Assembly (NCBI GenBank): GCA_902806395.1
Contig: CADCWH010000234.1
Coordinates: forward strand, 1-13,190
Direction: 5' to 3'
Length of the DNA stretch: 13,190 nucleotides
From: an uncultured Thermomicrobiales bacterium
GTDB lineage: Bacteria; Chloroflexota; Chloroflexia; Thermomicrobiales; UBA6265
Position 1 is the first letter of the stretch, and every line of letters begins with the position of its first letter. The notes below the pieces were generated by a model that saw nothing but the letters and a program-made list of their open reading frames with translations, did no database searches and was not told the origin of the DNA. Below, piece after piece: positions 7,490 to 13,190 of this stretch. The position numbers were made by a program, and so were the translations under genes.

Positions 7490-9061
7490 GTGCCACTGCT
7501 CTCCGCCACCGGGATTACTAAACGATTCGGGGGCGTCGTCGCCCTGCACGATGCCGGCTTCTCCTGCGAGGCCGGGGAGATCCATGCCTTGCTCGGCGAG
7601 AACGGCGCCGGCAAGAGCACCATGGTCAAGGTCCTCTGCGGGGTCCAGCCGCCGGACGAGGGTGGGCTGACCTTCCGGGGTGACGCCGTCGCCTACCGGA
7701 GCCCGGCCCGGGCCAAGGCGGCCGGCATCGTGCCGGTCTTCCAAGAACTCTCATTGGTTCCCGACCTGACGGTGGCCCAGAACATCTCTCTCGGCAAGGA
7801 GCCCCGCAACGCGCTCGGCCTGATCAGAGCCCGGGCGATGCGCCGTCACGCCGCGGAGTTGCTGGACGGGCTCGGCTTCACGGGGATTGACCCCGAGGCG
7901 ACGGTCGCCGACCTGCCGCTGGCGGAGCGGCAACTGGTCGAGATCGCCAAGGCGATCGGTTCCGACCCGGCGGTCCTGATTTTGGACGAGGCCACTTCGG
8001 CCCTGCCCCAACGGGAGGTCGAGCGGGTCTTCACCGTCCTGCGACAACTGCGGGCCGAGGGCAGCGCGATCATCTTCATCTCGCACCGGATGGATGAGGT
8101 CGAGACCATCTGCGACCGGGCCACAGTGTTCCGCGACGGTACCGACGTGGGCACCGTCAAGATGGCCACGGTGCCGCCCCGTCAGATCGTGCTGATGATG
8201 ATCGGCCGCGAACTGCGTGAGGTCTTCCCGGACCGCCCTCCGCTGCCTGAGCCGGCGGAGCCCCTGCTCCGGGTCGAGGGTCTGAGCTGGGGGACGACGC
8301 TGCGCGACATTTCCCTGACGGTCCACCGGGGTGAGATCCTCGGCCTGTCGGGCCTGGAGGGACAAGGGCAAGGCGACCTGCTGCGAGCGCTGTTCGGGGT
8401 CTATGCGGGGGTAACGGGGACAGTCACGCTGGGGGGGAAGACGGTCCGGCTCGGCAGCCCGCGGGCGGCGATGGACGCCGGGATCGCCCTGGTGCCGGAG
8501 GACCGTAAGACGCAGGCGCTGATCCTCCCCCTCAGCATCCGCCAGAACATGACCCTGCCGACCCTGTCCAGCATCTCCCCAGGGGGGTTCGTCTCCGAGG
8601 CGGCCGAACGCTCGGTGACCGCGCGGATGCGGGACCGGTTGACGATCAAGATGAGTAGCGGAGAGACGCCGGTCCGCTACCTGAGCGGCGGCAACCAGCA
8701 GAAGGTCGCCATCGCCAAGTGGCTGCTGAGCGAGGCCCGGCTCTACCTGATGCACGACCCGACCCGGGGAATCGACGTCGGGGCCAAGCAGGAGCTCTAT
8801 GCGCTGATGCGCCAACTGGCCGCCCAGGGGCACGGGATCATCCTGTTCTCGACGGACCTGGCCGAGGTAACCGGCCTTTGCGACCGGGCCCTGGTGATGT
8901 ACGAAGGGGCGATCGGTCGCGAACTCAGCGGTGATGACCTGACCGACGCCAACCTGATCAGCGCTGCCGTCGGCATCGCCGCCGAGCGCGACGCTGGCGA
9001 CCCGACCCTAGTTGCCGGGTCCGCCCCCGACCCCGGCCACGCCCCGAGTCCCGGATCGTGA
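7490..9061 (+). CDS. Sugar ABC transporter ATPase, tandem-domain (CUT2/RbsA type)
   Basis: This 523-residue protein holds two ATPase domains and powers the CUT2 importer from the cytoplasmic face. Domain 1 has Walker A GENGAGKST (36-44), the RbsA-style signature LPLAERQLVE (142-151), Walker B LILDE (163-167) and the switch His199. Domain 2 has the expected degenerate P-loop GLEGQGQGDLL (288-298, no Lys), a full LSGGNQQKV signature (398-406) and an altered Walker B, YLMHDPTRG, with His422-Asp423 where Asp-Glu is usual, so it is probably catalytically weak. A GTG at 7490 is chosen: GGGGGA at 7476-7481 sits 8 bases before it, and the protein then begins PLLSATGITKRFGG, as family members do. ATG at 7427 or 7394 would add 21 or 32 unlikely residues. 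The tail after about residue 500 is Pro/Asp-rich and probably disordered. Confidence 0.93.
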   Translation: MPLLSATGITKRFGGVVALHDAGFSCEAGEIHALLGENGAGKSTMVKVLCGVQPPDEGGLTFRGDAVAYRSPARAKAAGIVPVFQELSLVPDLTVAQNISLGKEPRNALGLIRARAMRRHAAELLDGLGFTGIDPEATVADLPLAERQLVEIAKAIGSDPAVLILDEATSALPQREVERVFTVLRQLRAEGSAIIFISHRMDEVETICDRATVFRDGTDVGTVKMATVPPRQIVLMMIGRELREVFPDRPPLPEPAEPLLRVEGLSWGTTLRDISLTVHRGEILGLSGLEGQGQGDLLRALFGVYAGVTGTVTLGGKTVRLGSPRAAMDAGIALVPEDRKTQALILPLSIRQNMTLPTLSSISPGGFVSEAAERSVTARMRDRLTIKMSSGETPVRYLSGGNQQKVAIAKWLLSEARLYLMHDPTRGIDVGAKQELYALMRQLAAQGHGIILFSTDLAEVTGLCDRALVMYEGAIGRELSGDDLTDANLISAAVGIAAERDAGDPTLVAGSAPDPGHAPSPGS

Positions 9062-9227
9062 CCACCGGTGAGGACATGGGGGCACGCGGCGAGGCCCCAC
9101 CGGGCGAAGCGGGACGGGGCACAGCGCCGATGATCCCTCCTCGCAGTGGAGGGGGCGGATGCCCCGACCGGCACTGGTGGACCGGGACCATCGCCCGAGG
9201 CGGACGGGCACGGAGCGAGGCAGGGGC

Positions 9228-10277
9228 ATGAGCGTCGCCACGACCAAGACCATGACGTCGACACCGTTTGACGCCGACCCGCCTGGCCGGGGAAGACAAG
9301 GCTCCGTCCGGCGTCGGCCGTTCGTCGTCCGCAATGCCCGGCTCCTGTTGGCCTGGGTCATCTTCGTCGCCTTATTCATCGTCTATTACCGGCAGTTGGA
9401 GGCGTTCCGGCCGCGTGAGGCGCGGACGATCGCCAATAGCGGGATGACCCTGGTAATCGCTGGGTTCGGTCAGACGATCGTGATCCTGACCGGCGGCATC
9501 GACCTCTCGATCGGCCCACTGATCAGCCTGACCAACAGCGTCGCCTCTCGGATCGGCGACCCGGACGCGCCGCGCTCCAGCATGAGTCTTGCGGCGGCGG
9601 CAGCCCTGGGGATCGGAGCCCTGGGCGGCCTGATCAACGGGGTACTGGTCGCTTACGGCCGCTTGCAACCGATCATCGTCACCCTGGCGACGGCATCAAT
9701 CTACGGCGGGATCGCCCTGGCGATCCGTCCCGATCCGGGCGGGACCATCCCGTTCGAATACACCGACCTGCTGACCGGGCTGTTCTGGGGCGACCAGGTG
9801 CCTCGCTCGCTGGTGGTCCTCGCCGCGCTGGTGGTGACCTGGTCGCTGTTCCGGCGGACGCGGCTCTGCACCCGCATCTATGCCGTCGGCAGCAGCGAGG
9901 GGGCGGCCTATATGTCCGGGGTCGACGTGGCCCGCGCCAAAGTCTGGGCCTACACCATCTCCGGCCTCTCGGCGGGGATGGCCGGCCTCTTCTACACCGC
10001 CCAGACGGCCACCGGTAACGCCCTGGCCGGCAACGTCTACACCCTGAACGCGATCGCGGCGGTGGTCCTCGGGGGGGCCAGCCTGGCTGGGGGGTCAGGC
10101 TCCTTCATCGGGACGGTGGCCGGAGCCTACGTGATCGCGATCATCCCGACCGTCCTGTTCTTCTACGACGTCAGCACCTTCTACCAGCAGTTCTTCCAGG
10201 GTCTGATCCTGCTCGCCTCGGTCTCCCTCGGCGCCCTCGGGGTCCTGCGGGTCCGCAATCGAATGGAGAGGCTGTGA
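9228..10277 (+). CDS. Sugar ABC transporter permease, first of two (CUT2/RbsC type)
   Basis: This 349-residue integral membrane protein forms half of the importer channel. A basic, Pro/Arg-rich N-terminus (to about 37) precedes a first helix at about 38-54 (LLLAWVIFVALFIVYY). The family motif TGGIDLSIG lies at 88-96, the cytoplasmic ATPase-coupling loop carries RIYAVGSSEGAAYMSGVDV, and the late conserved block VVLGGASLAGGSGSFIGT follows. Several further hydrophobic helices fit the usual 8-10. The ATG at 9228 is preferred over one at 9159 because it follows a GGAG...AGG purine stretch (9212-9220) and gives normal family length. It lies 166 bases after the ATPase gene and overlaps the second permease by 4 bases. 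Confidence 0.92.
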   Translation: MSVATTKTMTSTPFDADPPGRGRQGSVRRRPFVVRNARLLLAWVIFVALFIVYYRQLEAFRPREARTIANSGMTLVIAGFGQTIVILTGGIDLSIGPLISLTNSVASRIGDPDAPRSSMSLAAAAALGIGALGGLINGVLVAYGRLQPIIVTLATASIYGGIALAIRPDPGGTIPFEYTDLLTGLFWGDQVPRSLVVLAALVVTWSLFRRTRLCTRIYAVGSSEGAAYMSGVDVARAKVWAYTISGLSAGMAGLFYTAQTATGNALAGNVYTLNAIAAVVLGGASLAGGSGSFIGTVAGAYVIAIIPTVLFFYDVSTFYQQFFQGLILLASVSLGALGVLRVRNRMERL

Positions 10278-11305
10278 GCGACAGGAGTACGATCGCCAGT
10301 CGCCCGGACGACGCTGGGGTCCCGGGCGTGGCGGATGGGGGGGCGCGGACCGGGCCCCGGGGATGGGCGTCCCAGAATCGGCCCCTGGTGATCGCCTACG
10401 GGCTGATCCTGGTCTTGGTCGCGGCGGCCGGCATCCTCAGCCCGGGATTCGTCTCGCCCGCCAACCTGCGGCAGCAATTGGTACTGGCCTCGTTCCTCGG
10501 CGCGATCGCCGCCGGCCAGACGATCGTGGTCTTGACTGGGGGGATTGACCTCTCGGTGGCCTGGAACCTCAACTTCGCCGCCATCCTGCTGACGCAACTG
10601 GGAGGCAGCGGCGACGGCGCCGGCCGCCTCGCCTACGCCACCGCCGCGGCCCTGCTGGCGGCGACCGCCACGGGCGTCGTCAACGGCCTGGGTGTCGCAT
10701 TCCTGCGCATCCCACCCCTGGTGATGACCCTGGGCATGAACGCGGTGTTGCTAGGCCTGACGCTGGTCTACACCAATGGCTCGCCCCAGGGCCGGGCGCC
10801 CGGATTCGCCCGCGAGCTAGCGATCGGCCGCCTGGCTGGCGTCCCCTACGCGCTCGTGCTGTGGGCGATCCTCGGCGCCGTGGTCATCGTGACGCTGCGC
10901 CAGTCGGTCTTCGGGCGTCGTCTCTACGCCGTCGGCAACAACCCCCGCGCCGCCTACCTCTCGGGCGTGCCGGTCCGCGGCGTCCTGGTCATCGCCTATG
11001 CCGCCTGCGGCTTCTGCGCCGGCCTGACGGGGATCCTCCTCACCGGATACTCGTCCCAGAGCTACCTCGGCATGGGCGACAACTACGTGTTGCCCTCGGT
11101 GGCCGCCGTCGTCATCGGCGGCACATCGATCCTGGGGGGGTCCGGCGGCTACACCGGCACCATCGCCGGCGCGATCACCGTGGTCCTGCTCCAGAACACC
11201 CTCTCGATCGTCGACATCGGCCAGGCCGGCCGCAGCATCATCTACGGCCTCGTGATCCTGGCGATGCTCTTCGTCTATGGGCGAGGGGGGCGGGTCAGGG
11301 AGTGA
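10274..11305 (+). CDS. Sugar ABC transporter permease, second of two (CUT2/RbsC type)
   Basis: This 343-residue membrane protein is the second channel subunit, clearly diverged from the first. It starts with GTG inside the GTGA overlap with the previous stop, with GGAGAGG at 10265-10271 as ribosome site, so translation is probably coupled. It has a first helix at about 37-57, TGGIDLSV at 88-95, the coupling loop RLYAVGNNPRAAYLSGVPV, and VVIGGTSILGGSGGYTGT near the end. The order binding protein, double ATPase, permease, permease is the same as in the ytfQ-ytfR-ytfT-yjfF galactofuranose system of E. coli and related importers. Two unlike permeases suggest a heterodimeric channel; furanose or pentose uptake is an inference only. 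Confidence 0.92.
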   Translation: MSDRSTIASRPDDAGVPGVADGGARTGPRGWASQNRPLVIAYGLILVLVAAAGILSPGFVSPANLRQQLVLASFLGAIAAGQTIVVLTGGIDLSVAWNLNFAAILLTQLGGSGDGAGRLAYATAAALLAATATGVVNGLGVAFLRIPPLVMTLGMNAVLLGLTLVYTNGSPQGRAPGFARELAIGRLAGVPYALVLWAILGAVVIVTLRQSVFGRRLYAVGNNPRAAYLSGVPVRGVLVIAYAACGFCAGLTGILLTGYSSQSYLGMGDNYVLPSVAAVVIGGTSILGGSGGYTGTIAGAITVVLLQNTLSIVDIGQAGRSIIYGLVILAMLFVYGRGGRVRE

Positions 11306-11347
11306 CGACGGAGGCGGCAGACGGCAGGTCGTTGGTGGGGATCGGTG

Positions 11348-11381
11348 GGTCGCGAGGGCAAGGGGCGTGGGAGCCGCGACC
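11348..11381 (+). terminator. Possible hairpin at the end of the CUT2 operon
   Basis: GGTCGCG (11348-11354) pairs perfectly with CGCGACC (11375-11381) across a 20-base loop, 42 bases after the permease stop codon. No T-tract follows. It is the only sizeable stem seen between the operon and the next gene, so it may end the operon transcript, but the long loop makes it weak evidence. Confidence 0.3.
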
Positions 11382-11493
11382 GGTGTGCCTCGACTTCGGC
11401 CACATGTCATGCCACTGGCGTGGGTCTTGCTTTGCAGCGCGGTGAAGAGACGACGCCGACAGTGTGACCAGCGAACGAGGAAAGGAGCGACCA

Positions 11494-11754
11494 ATGTCTC
11501 TGAACCCTGTGACGTGCGGGAGCTGCGGCACCGAGAATCCACCCGAAAACGACGTCTGCGCCAAGTGTGGGCTCCCGCTGACCGGTTCGGGAGATGAAGC
11601 GCTTCGGGAGAATCTCGAAGCGCAGGATCAGGGCGGGCTGATCGGTGGGGGCGGGACGGTCGGCGCCGGTGGGGCGCTTGGCACGGACGCCCAGCCTTCC
11701 AATCTGGGTTTCGGTGCCGGTGGGACGGGCCGAGGCATCCTACCGCCGGGATGA
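11494..11754 (+). CDS. Small zinc-ribbon protein with Gly-rich tail, function unknown
   Basis: This 86-residue protein begins with a treble-clef-like zinc ribbon: CGSCG and CAKCG place four cysteines at 8, 11, 22 and 25 (CxxC-x10-CxxC). A short acidic helix follows (about 33-46), then a Gly/Ala-rich low-complexity tail ending GILPPG. There is no signal peptide or membrane segment. The ATG at 11494 has an excellent ribosome site, AAAGGAG at 11481-11487, 6 bases before it. The upstream in-frame ATG at 11464 lacks one and is less likely. It follows the importer by 188 bases and is followed by a strong hairpin, so it looks like a single-gene unit. Zinc-ribbon heads like this occur in many bacterial proteins of unrelated function; no role is proposed. 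Confidence 0.82.
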   Translation: MSLNPVTCGSCGTENPPENDVCAKCGLPLTGSGDEALRENLEAQDQGGLIGGGGTVGAGGALGTDAQPSNLGFGAGGTGRGILPPG

Positions 11755-11762
11755 CGAGCGCA

Positions 11763-11807
11763 ACGGCGCACCTGGGCCCGCAACCTACGCGGGGCACGGT
11801 GCGCCGT
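11763..11807 (+). terminator. Strong hairpin after the zinc-ribbon gene
   Basis: ACGGCGCACC (11763-11772) and GGTGCGCCGT (11798-11807) form a perfect 10-base-pair stem. Inside it CCCGC (11777-11781) and GCGGG (11789-11793) pair around a 7-base loop, giving one long rod. It starts 8 bases past the stop codon. No T-tract follows, so it is terminator-like in structure only, but position and strength favour a transcript end. Confidence 0.55.
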
Positions 11808-12014
11808 CCGGTGACCACACACTCCAGCGTCATCGTGGCCGCCACCCCGTGAGCATCCAGCGAGAACCGCCACGCTCACGCTGACCGGCACCGGCCAGGT
11901 GGTGTCGCACCGGGAGGGCTGAGTCGGCGTCATTGACCCTGATCCCGACGAACCGCGCTGTTCCCCTGGTGCCACCTCAGGCTGGGACTGGGACTCCGGT
12001 CATGCTCTCCGCCG

Positions 12015-12043
12015 TTGCCACGTGACGGGGCGTCACCTATGAT
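12015..12043 (+). promoter_or_regulatory. Promoter of the restriction locus with palindrome in the spacer
   Basis: TTGCCA (12015-12020) and TATGAT (12038-12043) are exactly 17 bases apart and close to the sigma-70 consensus. The spacer contains GTGACG-GGG-CGTCAC (12022-12036), a perfect inverted repeat with 6-base arms, where a bound protein would block RNA polymerase. Transcription would start at about 12050, 36 bases before the ATG at 12086. No regulator gene is visible in the window. Confidence 0.6.
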
Positions 12044-12085
12044 CGTGTCAGTCCGCCCACGACACGAACCCTGGGTTGCCCCGCG

Positions 12086-12761
12086 ATGTCCACGCCCGAA
12101 GCGTTGGCCCGGACCACGATCGATGCCGCGCTGACGGCGGCGGGCTGGTGCGTTCAGGACGCGGGCGCCGCGAACCTCTCCGCGGGCGCGGGCGTCGCGG
12201 TGCGGGAGTTCTCGCAGCCCGGGCTCGGCGAAGCCGACTACCTGCTCTTCGCCGGTGGCCAGGCGGTCGGGGCCGTGGAGGCCAAGAAGGTCGGGACGAC
12301 GCTGACCGGGGTCGAGGTCCAGTCGGCCAAGTACGGCGCGGGCCTGCCCCCCTATCTCGCCGGTCCGGCCGCTCCCCTTCCTCTACGAGAGCACGGGAGT
12401 CGAAACCCGCTTCACCGACCGGCTCGACCCCGATCCCCGGAGCCGCCGCATCTTCGCCTTTCACCGGCCCGAGACGACCCTCGCCTGGCTCGCGGCCCGG
12501 CCTGGCGGCGGGACGGCCCAGACCGGTGCCGGCATCGCCGAGGAACCGGCGGGCTACGACCTTCCCCGGTCGCTGCGCGGCCGCCTCCGCCACATGCCCC
12601 CGATCGACCAGCGTTGCCTCTGGCCGGCCCAACTCACCGCGGTCCGCAACCTGGAACGGTCGCTGGCCGAGGACCGTCCCCGCTCCCTGATCCAGATGGC
12701 CACCGGCAGTGGCAAGACCTTCACCGCGATCACCGTCATCTACCGGATGGTGAAGTTGGGG
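12086..12761 (+). pseudogene. hsdR: N-terminal fragment of type I restriction subunit R, frameshifted
   Basis: Intact HsdR proteins (about 800-1100 residues) cut and translocate DNA in type I restriction complexes. Here only the first ~225 residues remain. From the ATG at 12086 the protein shows the PD-(D/E)xK nuclease core: Asp51 in LGEADYLLF and Glu65-x-Lys67 in GAVEAKKVG. After GLPP the frame is lost. Removing one C from the C6 run at 12347-12352 restores the expected PVRPLPFLYESTGVETRFTD, then IFAFHRPETTLAWL, a long conserved stretch, and helicase motif I, MATGSGKTFTA (near 12695-12727). Just after, at YRMVKLG, HsdR similarity ends. Left uncorrected, the ATG frame stops at 12772. The ATG has no clear ribosome site. 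The extra C may be a true mutation, a slippage site or a sequencing error; the missing helicase body means it is not a functional R subunit either way. Confidence 0.8.
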
Positions 12762-13190
12762 CGGGAGTATGAGCGTGCGGATTCGATTCGTCCATTGCAA
12801 AGCGACCTACTCCCCGAGGGCTGGATAGTCGAGCCTTGGCACAGACTGGCAGAACGCGTCACCGTTGGCTTCGTTGGTCCGATGAAACACGAGTATGTGC
12901 CGGAAGGCGTTCCGTTCCTACGATCACAGAATGTGAGAGAGAATCGTTTCGAGCCGACTGGACTGCTGCAGATCTCACCGGCGTTTCACCAGCGAATCTC
13001 GAAATCCCGACTCCGGCCTGGCGACCTCGTCGTCGTTCGGTCAGGCTCTGTGGGTGTGACTTGCGTAATCCCAGACCATCTTCACGATCCGAACTGTGCT
13101 GATCTTGTGGTGATCCAACGGCCGACTGGCATCGACTCTCGGTATGGCAGTTATTTCATGAACTCCGTGGCTCGTGAAGCCATTAAAGCA
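12762..13190 (+). CDS. hsdS: Type I restriction specificity subunit S, joined in frame to the HsdR fragment; 3' end outside window
   Basis: HsdS recognises the DNA target of type I restriction-modification complexes. The frame that carries the HsdR helicase motif continues without a stop through 12762 to the window end and becomes an HsdS target-recognition domain. LPEGWIVEPWHRLAERV (near 12810-12860) is followed by VPFLRSQNVRENRF, ISPAFHQRISKSRLRPGDLV, VVRSGSVGVTCVIP, CADLVVIQRP, and RYGSYFMNSVAREAIKA. About 143 residues are visible of a protein usually near 400. A TTG at 12795 could serve as an independent start just before the domain, but no ribosome site is evident. Base composition falls from about 70% GC in the HsdR part to about 53-60% here, suggesting a different origin. 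No hsdM is in the window; it would be expected nearby if the system is complete. Confidence 0.85.

Larger units (their letters stand above)
11755..12085. other. 331-base gap before the restriction locus: terminator and promoter, no gene
   Basis: The gap begins with the hairpin at 11763-11807 and ends with the promoter at 12015-12043. Between about 11808 and 12014 I see nothing with recognisable coding content on either strand, and no tRNA or repeat that would mark an insertion site. Confidence 0.5.

Noticed and set aside
7751..8833. Minus-strand open frame of 360 codons
   Set aside because: Exactly opposite the tandem ATPase, with Arg/Gln/Asp-rich composition typical of a shadow frame.
10817..11845. 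Minus-strand open frame of 342 codons
   Set aside because: Opposite the second permease and the zinc-ribbon gene; no motif, low-complexity Arg/Pro content.
1..13190. CRISPR arrays, tRNA or rRNA genes, transposases, toxin-antitoxin pairs
   Set aside because: No regularly spaced repeats, cloverleaf, rRNA-like stretch or transposase motif was seen. The relics and the restriction fusion show no terminal inverted repeats or target duplications that I could identify.
12086..13190. A novel R-S fusion defence enzyme as a proven system
   Set aside because: The in-frame join is real in the sequence, but the frameshift, missing helicase body and possible assembly join prevent calling it functional; it is kept as a finding only.

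Overview
The window is very GC-rich, and its genes look like those of a Chloroflexota bacterium, most likely of the Thermomicrobia/Sphaerobacter type. This rests mainly on the substrate-binding lipid-free secreted protein at 5787-6977, which has a twin-arginine signal followed by an Ala-Ser-Pro repeat linker (ASPAASPAASPAA), a style I associate with that group. The taxonomic call is an inference; there is no rRNA or other marker in the window.

Layout. (1) 1-1220, minus strand: a family-1 (CUT1-type) extracellular solute-binding protein whose 3' end lies outside the window. (2) 1450-4374, minus strand: a 974-residue soluble PAS-PAS-GAF-GAF-PAS sensor histidine kinase without a partner response regulator in view. 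(3) 4602-5539: a gene graveyard, with a class I glutamine amidotransferase broken by several frameshifts, a stop codon and loss of its nucleophilic cysteine (minus strand), abutting a short relic of an MmgE/PrpD-family protein (plus strand). (4) 5787-11305, plus strand: a complete CUT2 (ribose/galactofuranose-type) sugar ABC importer in the order binding protein, double ATPase, permease, permease. A good sigma-70-like promoter precedes it, and a 512-base gap with hairpins separates the binding protein from the ATPase. (5) 11494-11754: a small zinc-ribbon protein with a Gly-rich tail, followed by a strong hairpin. (6) 12086-13190: the start of a type I restriction system that is rearranged. The first ~225 residues of HsdR (nuclease domain to helicase motif I) are broken by a frameshift at a C6 tract and then run in frame straight into an HsdS specificity domain, with a visible drop in GC at the junction. 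It has a clean promoter with a perfect palindrome in the -35/-10 spacer.

How it fits together. The window is mainly carbohydrate uptake: two unrelated importers (CUT1 on the left, CUT2 in the middle), with a cytoplasmic multi-sensor kinase near the first. The CUT2 cassette is self-sufficient: secreted binding protein, fused tandem ATPase and two different permease subunits forming a heterodimeric channel. The right end is an accessory region carrying a degraded or remodelled restriction-modification locus.

No wholly new system could be demonstrated. The most unusual object is the in-frame HsdR'-HsdS chimera.
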